Shown: piece after piece, positions 6,458 to 13,817 of the stretch
Numbering within the stretch: position 1 is the stretch's first letter
How the letters are laid out: each line of letters begins with the position of its first letter
Origin: an uncultured Eggerthellaceae bacterium
GTDB taxonomy: Bacteria; Actinomycetota; Coriobacteriia; Coriobacteriales; Eggerthellaceae
Length of the DNA stretch: 14,682 bases
Assembly (NCBI GenBank): GCA_910577495.1
Contig: CAJTML010000049.1
Span: 1 to 14,682 of the forward strand
Direction of reading: 5' to 3'
Program-made: the position numbers and the translations under genes
Notes under the pieces: model-generated
Databases searched by the model: none
What the model was told of the DNA's origin: nothing
What the model saw: only the letters and a program-made list of their open reading frames with translations

Positions 6458-6478
6458 TGTAATTGCGAAACATACCTG

Positions 6479-6548
6479 AAAAGCATTCGCGCTACACTTG
6501 TTTTACCAGCAGCGATCTGGGGGCAGGTACGTAGCGCGAATCTTTTTT
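6479..6548. terminator. Inverted repeat with T-run abutting the TetR ribosome binding site
   Basis: ATTCGCGCTAC (6485-6495) is the exact reverse complement of GTAGCGCGAAT (6531-6541); after one mismatch the flanking A and T tracts can also pair (6479-6482 with 6544-6547). The 35-base loop holds a small CCAG/CTGG hairpin. TTTTTT (6543-6548) follows, and GGAGGGG of the TetR gene begins at the next base. This is a good intrinsic terminator for the B3/B4 gene, but its position suggests an attenuator or operator role as well. TACCTG (6473-6478) and CAGGTA (6524-6529) offer a competing pairing. Confidence 0.55.
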
Positions 6549-6559
6549 GGAGGGGATAG

Positions 6560-7237
6560 ATGGGCACATTGCACGAACATCCGAACAAAAAGCGAATTCG
6601 CCAGGCGGCGTTTGTGCTCATGTATGAGCGGGGGATAAAGCAGACCAGCTATACCGCAATTGCACAAAAAGCGGGTGTTGGTCGGCCGCTTGTGCAGCGG
6701 CACTATCCCAAAAAAGATGAGCTGTTGGTGTTGTTCATCAGCCAGTTGGTTGATACCTGCAAGGCGCGTTTGACGGATTTTGATCAGGAAACGACCGACC
6801 CGTTGCTGCGCACGCTGCATCTTTCGCAGCTCTATCTGCAGACGGTGTTGTATGACGAAAACATGCAAGCACTGACGCTTGAAATTTTGTCGAATCGAGA
6901 CATCACGGGTGCAATGGTGCGGCATCATTTCGAATCAAGTTTTGTCTGGGTTGCCATGCAGAGCAGCGATGATCAGCAGGAAGCGTACGAGGCCTCCATT
7001 AAGGCAATTGGGGGTATTGATGAGCTGTTAGTTATGCAGCTTACTGATGGGGCTGCCCCTGACGCTGGTGATTTGGCGGCGCAACTCATGGCTGCCTTGG
7101 AAGCGTTTGTCGCAAACGCTGCTTACCAAGATACGTATGTATACATGTTGGGTCAACTGCTGGATGCCCAGGTGGTGAAGCGTTTGGCCGCTGGAGCGCT
7201 CAGGGACGTGCTTGTGCCCGAGGTGGCTGAGGGTTAA
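6560..7237 (+). CDS. TetR/AcrR-family transcriptional regulator
   Basis: A 225-residue protein with a clear TetR N-terminal DNA-binding domain: helix 1 at about 9-24 (K-R-I-R-Q-A-A-F-V-L-M-Y), and a helix-turn-helix at about 30-50 (S-Y-T-A-I-A-Q-K-A-G-V-G-R-P-L-V-Q-R-H-Y) followed by K-K-D-E-L-L. The rest is helical and should form the ligand-binding and dimer domain, which is too variable to name a ligand. GGAGGGG stands four bases before ATG. The gene follows the B3/B4 gene on the same strand and faces the six-gene operon of the other strand, overlapping its last gene by four bases at the stop codons. It may control itself through the long inverted repeat upstream, or control the B3/B4 gene; no target is certain. 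Confidence 0.88.
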   Translation: MGTLHEHPNKKRIRQAAFVLMYERGIKQTSYTAIAQKAGVGRPLVQRHYPKKDELLVLFISQLVDTCKARLTDFDQETTDPLLRTLHLSQLYLQTVLYDENMQALTLEILSNRDITGAMVRHHFESSFVWVAMQSSDDQQEAYEASIKAIGGIDELLVMQLTDGAAPDAGDLAAQLMAALEAFVANAAYQDTYVYMLGQLLDAQVVKRLAAGALRDVLVPEVAEG

Positions 7238-7413
7238 TTGCTTGCAAAATATGAGTTCCAGGATTGACTTGCTTGCAATGCTGCGTTGTAGCTAATTGTG
7301 CAGAGTTCTGGTTGCAGCTCTGTTGACCAACGCGAAGTGTACATGCTGTACGAAAACCCAAATACGACCAGAGTAACTAATAGTGCGGCAATAATCTTGG
7401 TAGCGTGTTTCAT
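7234..7413 (-). CDS. Small single-pass membrane protein (59 aa), last gene of the kinase operon
   Basis: A 60-codon frame from ATG (7413-7411) to TAA (7236-7234) with no internal stop. AAGGTG, overlapping the kinase stop codon, lies seven bases before the ATG. The N-terminus M-K-H-A-T-K is followed by one hydrophobic helix at about residues 7-24, then a polar, probably extracytoplasmic tail with a single Cys (38) and two Trp. It follows the kinase gene by 11 bases, as tightly as other genes of this operon, and ends in a 4-base overlap with the TetR stop on the other strand. A lipoprotein is unlikely because no lipobox Cys follows the helix. It could be a partner or regulator of the kinase membrane domain. 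No homologue is recognised; reality as a gene rests on the ribosome binding site, spacing and clean frame. Confidence 0.6.
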   Translation of the reverse strand: MKHATKIIAALLVTLVVFGFSYSMYTSRWSTELQPELCTISYNAALQASQSWNSYFASN

Positions 7414-7424
7414 AGCAAGTCACC

Positions 7425-10400
7425 TTATTTGAAAACCAAACGGAAAATAATGAGTGCAATAACGACGAATATGATGTTATCCCAGATCGCACCCAATATA
7501 GCGGCCACAAATACTGCCGCAAAAACACTTATGACGGCAAGTGCGATAGTCAGAACAAGGATTGTGCACCATGCAAACGAAGTAAATCGGAAATTTTGAC
7601 GATTGATAATCCAGTACGAAAGAAAGCCATACCCACCAAGAAGAACGACGCTCCCAAAAAGAGCCATCCACGAAAAGGGAAGATCAGTGTAGGAGAGCAC
7701 AGCAAGAAACGTTGTTGCTGAGAACCCAAGAGAAATAATGGCAGAAGTACCGAACCAAACAATCTTTGTTAAGAGGGGCAAGGTGCCTTTCTCAAGTTGG
7801 CTGAGAGCTTCCTCTCCCTGTTCAAGCGAGACGTCGTAACGATGATGGGGTAAACATAAACAGCTTTCTGTATTGTTTATCTCTTGAACAATTTCCGAAT
7901 CGTCATACGCTAGTTCATGATTAGCAGTTGTGACGACATCTTGAAGCTGTTCTATACGGCGTTGAACAGACTTGAGGGTTTTTGCAGACTGAAGCTGAAA
8001 ACAAGCTACGGTTGCATCAAATGCGAAGTAAGCAGACATTAATGCATATGCAAATCTCATGACATGGGCGCCAGCGGAAGAGTAAGACTGTGTGGTGAAG
8101 CTATTCACAAGGGAAGTGATCAATGGCTCTAGTCCATTAAGTAATGCGCCACCCCATAGTGTAAGGATGGTCAAAACGAGAACATCAAACCCTATGCGGA
8201 AAAGGGATTTCTTTTTGTCGAAAGCTTTTGTCTGTAACTTGCTGCAAGCCTGCAGTAAATGCGAACTTTTAGAAGATATAAAGTTCGTGGCCTCACGACT
8301 TGTGCGTGCTACTTGATCCAGCATGAGTACTTGTGACCACGTGGTGTTGCTTGCAGTATCTGCTTGCAGAAGTTTTCTGGCAAATCCTCTTGGTACTTGG
8401 GTGCCATAAAATGAAGAACAAAAGAGAGCGTCTGTAGATTCAATTTGTGTATAGGTATTCGCATCAAGATGATAGAAATACATGAGAGGATCTGGGCTCA
8501 TGGTTTCTTGTATCTGTTCGGCGAAATGGCGAAGCTCTTCTGCCTGGTGCAGCAAATTCGCTATTGGTTCATCGGATGAGGGATGATAAGCCTTGCATGC
8601 ATCTAACGCATGTTGTGCGGCTAATATTGTTGGAGAGTCTGATCGGTTTGACGGAAGAGTATATTCGTCAGCATGTTCGGCAACCCAAAACCATGGAGCA
8701 TCGGAGCTGTAAGTGATCATAAACTCATAAACTGTTTGATGTGTATCATCTAGTTGATCTAGTACGAGCAATAACCGTCTTATGTTAGTAAGCGTGTTGG
8801 AGCCAAATGAAAGCGCGCTTTCAGAGAAGCTTCTGAGTAATCCCATCTGAGCGAAAAATGGCGAAAGAGCCCCCAGCACTTCAGCTATGTTTTCGGGAGA
8901 TGACATCAAGTCATAGGTTTGATGGGGGTCGTCTAGAATCAGTTTTACCAGTTGAGAAGCAGAATCGCAATGAGCAAAAGAAGAAGTTCCGCCTTTTGCT
9001 AGCAGGAATCGAGCGAATTCACGCGCCAAAAGAGGCTGCTCAGCTGCGATCTCTTCGATGATAGTAACAGTGTCTTTGCAAGCCTGATAATCAGCGTTGC
9101 GTGAAACGGTAGTGACCCACCCCAAAAAACCGCTTTGCAAAAGTTCATCAAAATGTGGGAGTTCAGAAGTGTCGCTTGATGAGAGTTTGTGGCTGAGCGT
9201 ATGAAAGTTCACATCTTCTGACTTCCAGAACATAAACTCATCTGTGCCCGAAATATAAAACAACGCTTTAGCAAGACCGACGTCTTGGTTGCTGTGCTGG
9301 TGATCGCGAATTACCAGGCGTAGCGAAGTTGATATGTCGTTCTCGCCGATGAGGCTAAAATGTTTCGCAAGATCTTGCCCAACAAAAAGGTGATCCAATG
9401 CTTTGCGCCAATGTTGAGCTAGAGCGTAGGCTAATGCTGTGCCGCTGTAATAGCTTTCGCCAAGAAACTTATATGGCCTTTGCCAGCGTGGGGTGCTTTC
9501 GGATGCTTTATCGAAGTGTATGAACGAAGTTGGGTTAGTAATCCAGCTCTTGGCAGCATCGTATCCAAGACGATCGTCGGCATTGATGTCAGTCAGGCCA
9601 TAGATGAGATCCCTTAATGAGTAATCCGAGTCTTGCGAAGGCTCAAACGCAACGATGCGCTTTCCGGCATATACATCCCCTAATAAATTACCCGCATCAA
9701 TTCTGCTTTGATGGGGGTGGATATTATTGTTGTACATTGTCCAGAGCGTATAGCCAAATGAATACCAATCACCACGCGGATCCACGTAGCCAACAGGTAG
9801 CCAATAGCCAGGTGTTCCTTTGGTTGTTTGGGTGCTTTTGAGATTTGTCTCTTTGTCTACGAGCGTCGCAATGCCGTAGTCGCCGAGAACAACAACTCCA
9901 TCGTACTCGAAGATGTTGGTGGGCTTGACGTCACGATGCACGATTCCTTGTTTGTGCAGGTGATGGAGCGCTTCAGTGACACTCGGGATAACTTGATCCT
10001 TAATAAACTGGTGGCTAACGACGTTGTCACCTAAGCAGCGGCATTGCGGAATTATGGCAACAAGAAACTCTGTGGGTTGTTGTTTACCTAGTTCGGGCGC
10101 AAAGATTGATCCGTATGAGAAAAGCGGCATGAGATGTGTGGTTTTATGGCTGAGTGCATCTTGTTCGGTCAGATCCGCCAGAAATGAAAGTACGTATTGG
10201 TGGGCAAGTGCCTCGCGGCGATTTGTTACCTTCTGGTAGAGCTTAGCTGCATACTTGTTGTTGTCTTGATCGGTTGCCACCACAACGACAGCTTCGCCTC
10301 CACGACCCAGTTCGCGCGCGAGATGAATGGTATAGCGTTTATTGTTGTGACCGCAGAATTCTAGGTCAGCAGGCACGAATTCAATCTGCGTATTCGATAG

Positions 10401-10538
10401 GTGATCGCGGTCGAAAATAGTTGCACCCTCGTCAATTCGTGTAAGGTTGTGAGCGTTGTTGTGGTCTTTGCTTGGCATAGGCTTTATCGCTTGTGTGTCG
10501 TGGTGGATGGTATGACTGTCTTGTTTACCATGAATCAA
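7425..10538 (-). CDS. Membrane-anchored Ser/Thr protein kinase with long C-terminal region
   Basis: A 1037-residue protein. The kinase domain (about 68-345) has the glycine loop G-R-G-G-E-A (78-83), Lys99 in Y-A-A-K-L-Y, catalytic loop H-R-D-V-K-P-T-N (201-208), D-Y-G (220-222) in place of D-F-G, a G-T-P-G-Y activation segment near 241 and D-W-Y-S-F-G near 257. All catalytic residues are present, so it should be active. A helical region of about 450 residues without recognisable repeats follows. Two membrane helices lie near 810-870 and about four near 925-1035, so the kinase sits at the inner face of the membrane. The N-terminal tail holds G-A-T-I-F-D (38-43), a pThr-x-x-Asp-like motif that an FHA domain could read. 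The longest frame starts at TTG 10538, 11 bases after the AAA+ stop, but without a clear ribosome binding site; ATG 10478 (residue 21) is an alternative. Confidence 0.88.
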   Translation of the reverse strand: MIHGKQDSHTIHHDTQAIKPMPSKDHNNAHNLTRIDEGATIFDRDHLSNTQIEFVPADLEFCGHNNKRYTIHLARELGRGGEAVVVVATDQDNNKYAAKLYQKVTNRREALAHQYVLSFLADLTEQDALSHKTTHLMPLFSYGSIFAPELGKQQPTEFLVAIIPQCRCLGDNVVSHQFIKDQVIPSVTEALHHLHKQGIVHRDVKPTNIFEYDGVVVLGDYGIATLVDKETNLKSTQTTKGTPGYWLPVGYVDPRGDWYSFGYTLWTMYNNNIHPHQSRIDAGNLLGDVYAGKRIVAFEPSQDSDYSLRDLIYGLTDINADDRLGYDAAKSWITNPTSFIHFDKASESTPRWQRPYKFLGESYYSGTALAYALAQHWRKALDHLFVGQDLAKHFSLIGENDISTSLRLVIRDHQHSNQDVGLAKALFYISGTDEFMFWKSEDVNFHTLSHKLSSSDTSELPHFDELLQSGFLGWVTTVSRNADYQACKDTVTIIEEIAAEQPLLAREFARFLLAKGGTSSFAHCDSASQLVKLILDDPHQTYDLMSSPENIAEVLGALSPFFAQMGLLRSFSESALSFGSNTLTNIRRLLLVLDQLDDTHQTVYEFMITYSSDAPWFWVAEHADEYTLPSNRSDSPTILAAQHALDACKAYHPSSDEPIANLLHQAEELRHFAEQIQETMSPDPLMYFYHLDANTYTQIESTDALFCSSFYGTQVPRGFARKLLQADTASNTTWSQVLMLDQVARTSREATNFISSKSSHLLQACSKLQTKAFDKKKSLFRIGFDVLVLTILTLWGGALLNGLEPLITSLVNSFTTQSYSSAGAHVMRFAYALMSAYFAFDATVACFQLQSAKTLKSVQRRIEQLQDVVTTANHELAYDDSEIVQEINNTESCLCLPHHRYDVSLEQGEEALSQLEKGTLPLLTKIVWFGTSAIISLGFSATTFLAVLSYTDLPFSWMALFGSVVLLGGYGFLSYWIINRQNFRFTSFAWCTILVLTIALAVISVFAAVFVAAILGAIWDNIIFVVIALIIFRLVFK

Positions 10539-10549
10539 GAAGGCAGTGG

Positions 10550-12487
10550 CTAGGGAGTTGGTGTAATGCTCATAGCGGTTTGTTCATCAACATCTATGAG
10601 CAGCGTCTGATTGGCGTTGATCGTATGATCAAAAATATAGTCAGACAGTACATTGAGATATTCGGATTCGATCAGATTTCCGATACCTCTGCCACCTTTT
10701 TCTTTTATATCGGTTGACAGCGCACGTTTTCCAAGAGCCTCTATAAAAGCTTCAGAGGTGTTAATTGTTATGCCTTGCGTTTTTAGGATCGTCTCGTTAA
10801 TTTGCTCAATGCGCGAACGCACAATTGCAAATGCCGAGGAGTCGTCAAGGTAGTCGAAGACAACAATGTTGTTGCCAATGCGACCTAAGAATTCAGGTTT
10901 AAAAGCTGCCTTCATGGCATCTGAAACGGCAGTATGGATTTCGTCATATGGTTTTCCGGGCTCAATCAAAAGCTTGTGGTCAATAACATGACGCCCTGAG
11001 GGATCATAGATTGTCTGAGAAAATCCAATGTTTGACGTAAAGAATATGATCGTTTCGGAAAAGTATACGGTGTTGCCTTGTCCGTCCGTCATGCGGCCGT
11101 CCTCAAGGATTTGCAGAAACTTATCCATGATGGAAGGATGTGCTTTTTCTACCTCGTCGAACAAAATGACTGAAAACGGGTTCGTTCGTACGGCGTTTGT
11201 TAGCTGACCGCCTTCCGCATAGCCTACGTATCCAGGAGGCGCTCCAAAAAGTTTCTGATCAGCATTTTCTGCTTGATACTCAGACATATCAAAGCGAAGC
11301 ATGCTTCGTTCGTCGCCAAAAAGAAGCTCGGTTACCGCTTTAACGATCTCTGTTTTGCCAGTTCCAGTAGGGCCAGATAAGAACAGTATGCCTTTTGGTT
11401 TGCTGGAAGATGAATGGGTGGCACCGGAAAGCCCCAAAGCTGAACGCTTGAGAACTGAAACAACAGCTTTGACGGCGCGGTCTTGCCCTTTAACGCGACG
11501 TCTTATGGCATCTTCTGGGTTGTTCTCAAGCTTTCCAATAATGGAGGCCCACTTGTTTTGCTTGAGGCCATATTTGTATACCTCAACAAGTGAGGGCAAC
11601 TCAGCTTCGGTTGAATTGAGTCGTACGGCCATACGGCGTAGTTCATCAAGTTCTCTGAGCGTCATGCCATCGGTTTTGTCTACGAATGTTTCACGTGCTG
11701 TTTTCTCTTCGGGTTTGGTGGTAGTTTCTGGAAGTGCAAACGTTGCATGCACAAACTGGTTTCGCGTGTCACGATCAGGGCCTGGGATGGTTATCAAGCG
11801 CAAATTGGGATTGTTGGCAGTAAACCAGTCTGGCAAATCTCGCATATTGTCAACCAAAAGAATCAGCGAGTTTTTATTCAAGCCATCTGGTCGAATAGCC
11901 TGGCGAATTCCTGCGAGAAGATTGGTGAAGAACGCAACTTCTTCTGGATCGTTGGCGTTTGGTGAAGTGAGCAGACGTGAAGCCATATTGATGACGACGG
12001 CGCGAGGCATGGCACCAATTTCGCTCCAATTCTCTGCTCCTGGCGCAGAAGTGGAAGGGGCGTAGAGCGAATTGGAGAGGAGTGCTCTGATGATGCGCGA
12101 GTCTTGCTCAAAGGGACTGATGCTAGAGGCTTGAGACGAACCCCCGAGCGCATTGAACCGTGCCTCTTCCGACTGTAACTCTGCGGCTTTTTTGCTGGCA
12201 GCAGCAAGAAGTTCAATATGGGTTGCAGTATGTGATTGGTTCATGAAACGAGAGAGCGGATCGTAGAAAAGAACGTGGTAAGGGTTTTCGGAATCGCTCT
12301 GAGCATAGATTGCTCTGATCGTGTCAGCAAGATCAAGGTATTCCAGGGTTTCTTCGCCAGAAGAAGCTGATGCACTTGCAGTCCAACGGGGGTAAATGTC
12401 TGTCGTATTTCCCTCAATAACAAAAAGACTTTTGATGCCTTTGAAATTATGCAATTCTTGCTGCCATTGCGCCTGAGCTTTTGTCAT
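10550..12487 (-). CDS. AAA+ ATPase, ClpB/ClpA D2-like, with degenerate N-terminal half
   Basis: A 645-residue protein. The C-terminal half (about 325-635) is a complete HSP100-type module: Walker A G-P-T-G-T-G-K-T (372-379), pore loop G-Y-V-G-Y-A-E-G-G (419-427) with aromatic residues, Walker B I-L-F-D-E (441-445), sensor 1 T-S-N (484-486), arginine finger in P-E-F-L-G-R-I-G (Arg536), and sensor 2 G-G-R-G-I near 598-602. Such modules unfold or remodel proteins by threading them through a hexamer pore. The N-terminal half has no Walker A, no Clp N-domain and no ClpB middle domain; segments such as S-L-F-V-I-E-G-N (20-27) and L-I-L-L-V-D-N (208-214) suggest a decayed first AAA domain that may bind partners. 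No ClpP-docking loop is evident. ATG overlaps the radical SAM stop (ATGA), so translation is coupled. Confidence 0.88.
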   Translation of the reverse strand: MTKAQAQWQQELHNFKGIKSLFVIEGNTTDIYPRWTASASASSGEETLEYLDLADTIRAIYAQSDSENPYHVLFYDPLSRFMNQSHTATHIELLAAASKKAAELQSEEARFNALGGSSQASSISPFEQDSRIIRALLSNSLYAPSTSAPGAENWSEIGAMPRAVVINMASRLLTSPNANDPEEVAFFTNLLAGIRQAIRPDGLNKNSLILLVDNMRDLPDWFTANNPNLRLITIPGPDRDTRNQFVHATFALPETTTKPEEKTARETFVDKTDGMTLRELDELRRMAVRLNSTEAELPSLVEVYKYGLKQNKWASIIGKLENNPEDAIRRRVKGQDRAVKAVVSVLKRSALGLSGATHSSSSKPKGILFLSGPTGTGKTEIVKAVTELLFGDERSMLRFDMSEYQAENADQKLFGAPPGYVGYAEGGQLTNAVRTNPFSVILFDEVEKAHPSIMDKFLQILEDGRMTDGQGNTVYFSETIIFFTSNIGFSQTIYDPSGRHVIDHKLLIEPGKPYDEIHTAVSDAMKAAFKPEFLGRIGNNIVVFDYLDDSSAFAIVRSRIEQINETILKTQGITINTSEAFIEALGKRALSTDIKEKGGRGIGNLIESEYLNVLSDYIFDHTINANQTLLIDVDEQTAMSITPTP

Positions 12488-13095
12488 AGGAGCTCCTTTT
12501 GGTAAAAATCTGTCGCGCTGTCTTTGTTGTGAATACCAACGCTGACAACTGATGTGCCAACTGCGTAATTACTAATAGTTCTGCCTTGAGCAAGGTAGTC
12601 TTCGTAAAGTGGACGAAGATTTTGGTTGAAATAATGAATGGTTTGATTGGTTGATCCGCGCAATCCGCTGCAATTGTCGTTTAACGCGTCAACATAGCGG
12701 CCATCGACCAGTACGTCGCAGAGTTGCTGGAAGGTTTTCATATTTTCAAACCCGAAGAGCGTGGTCAGTTCGTCATAGGTATAGCCCGTATAAATAAGGA
12801 TGTCTTGGTAATAGGGGCGAATGAGAGATAAGAGATCAAACAAATCGTCAGCTTGCTCTAAAGGATCACCACCGCTAAATGTAATGCTGCGTACTTGCTG
12901 CGTTTGCGCGCAGTTAATAAGTAAAGTTGCAATTTCATGTACTGACAGTTCGTCGCTGGAATCAGGGGGCAGTTCCCAGAGATCTGGGTTTTCGCATTTT
13001 TCGCAGTGTTTGGTGCAACCTTGCGTCCACACAACAATGCGATTGTGTGGTCCAAGCGTAGTTACGGGATACAGAATGCGTCTAATAAACATCAT
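12484..13095 (-). CDS. Radical SAM protein related to NrdG-type glycyl-radical activases
   Basis: A 203-residue protein with the three-Cys cluster C-T-K-H-C-E-K-C (Cys27, Cys31, Cys34) that binds a 4Fe-4S cluster, T-F-S-G-G-D-P-L-E (72-80) for S-adenosylmethionine binding, I-Y-T-G-Y-T-Y (101-107) and L-R-G-S-T-N-Q (145-151). These follow the order and length of NrdG, the activator of anaerobic ribonucleotide reductase. No glycyl radical enzyme gene is in the window; the neighbours are FHA, AAA+ and kinase genes, so the substrate is probably different. I placed the start at ATG 13095 (second ATG at 13092), which overlaps the FHA gene end by 14 bases; a longer frame to 13227 lies wholly inside that gene and adds nothing NrdG-like. 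The last four bases overlap the AAA+ start. The family is firm, the role inferred. Confidence 0.85.
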   Translation of the reverse strand: MMFIRRILYPVTTLGPHNRIVVWTQGCTKHCEKCENPDLWELPPDSSDELSVHEIATLLINCAQTQQVRSITFSGGDPLEQADDLFDLLSLIRPYYQDILIYTGYTYDELTTLFGFENMKTFQQLCDVLVDGRYVDALNDNCSGLRGSTNQTIHYFNQNLRPLYEDYLAQGRTISNYAVGTSVVSVGIHNKDSATDFYQKELL

Positions 13096-13816
13096 GCACC
13101 GCATTCTTCGGGTAGGTGGCATAGTGTGGCACGGCGTGGCGTATTTGCTGCTTGTCAATTGGGTCAAGGCAGTGGTCGCACGTAAACTTGCGTGCTTGCT
13201 CGTCTTGTACATGATAAATGCTGCCACAAACAGGGCAGTTTATAAACCAACCGCTTTCAAAGGCTTGCTGCGTTGGCTGTTCGCAAAGTTGAGCTGATGC
13301 GTGTACGTCTGTTTCGTGAGCCTCTTTGTCAGGGACAATGCAAACCATAAACGTTTGATCGGCAAGGCGAAGACGATCATTGTGGTGTATCGGGTAGCAG
13401 ATTTCTGGTTGCATTTCGATTCGACCTTGTTCGGTAATGAGGTGGCTTTTGTTGGCGCCAATATGGCGTGCAAGCCATGTACCGTTTGAATCCCGAGTGA
13501 TTTCGAGGTGTTTTCGAGATACACGAGGTGAAAAAAGTTTAGCCGCAAGATCTCCTTCGCGTCCTAATAGGCAGGGTGTTTCTGTTATCAACACCGTTTC
13601 GCCAGTTACGCTTTCGCGAAGTGTCAGAGTATCGTTTGGCGCAACGCAGCAGGATGACGCGTGGATGTCGTCCAAAGAATGCGCTTGGGATGGCTCTTGT
13701 GTTGAGGTGTCTTGTTTGGCAATCTGCGTCTGTGGGTGCGTAGGTGAGCTTGCGCAGGCAAGACATAAGGTGACATCATTTTCGTTTTCAAAACCACAGC
13801 TTGAACAAGTCCACAT
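13082..13816 (-). CDS. Zinc finger - FHA domain - zinc ribbon protein
   Basis: A 244-residue protein. The N-terminus has a RanBP2-like zinc finger (Trp2, Cys4, Cys7, Asn11 or Asn12, Cys18, Cys21). After a Gln/Ser/Thr-rich linker comes an FHA domain at about 62-162: L-L-G-R-E (83-87), S-R-K-H (100-103) and an Asn near 122 are the phosphothreonine-binding landmarks of the family. The C-terminus holds a second zinc-binding pair, C-P-V-C (194-197) and C-D-H-C (213-216). FHA domains bind phosphothreonine made by Ser/Thr kinases, and such a kinase is encoded three genes downstream in the same operon, so this is likely its reader or adaptor. The start lies one base after the stop of the coiled-coil gene, and the end overlaps the radical SAM start. 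Zinc fingers may bind protein, RNA or DNA; no choice is possible here. Confidence 0.85.
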   Translation of the reverse strand: MWTCSSCGFENENDVTLCLACASSPTHPQTQIAKQDTSTQEPSQAHSLDDIHASSCCVAPNDTLTLRESVTGETVLITETPCLLGREGDLAAKLFSPRVSRKHLEITRDSNGTWLARHIGANKSHLITEQGRIEMQPEICYPIHHNDRLRLADQTFMVCIVPDKEAHETDVHASAQLCEQPTQQAFESGWFINCPVCGSIYHVQDEQARKFTCDHCLDPIDKQQIRHAVPHYATYPKNAVHDVY

Positions 13817-13817
13817 G

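Noticed and set aside
11301..12065. A 254-codon open frame on the + strand opposite the AAA+ gene
   Set aside because: It lies wholly antisense to a gene with complete catalytic motifs, has no recognisable domain, and the Ser/Arg-rich composition is typical of an antisense shadow.
13096..13227. An upstream extension of the radical SAM gene to 13227
   Set aside because: These 44 codons lie inside the FHA gene, and NrdG-like proteins begin close to the ATG at 13095.
12821..13297. A 158-codon + strand frame opposite the radical SAM and FHA genes
   Set aside because: Antisense to two overlapping genes whose motifs are intact, with no domain of its own.
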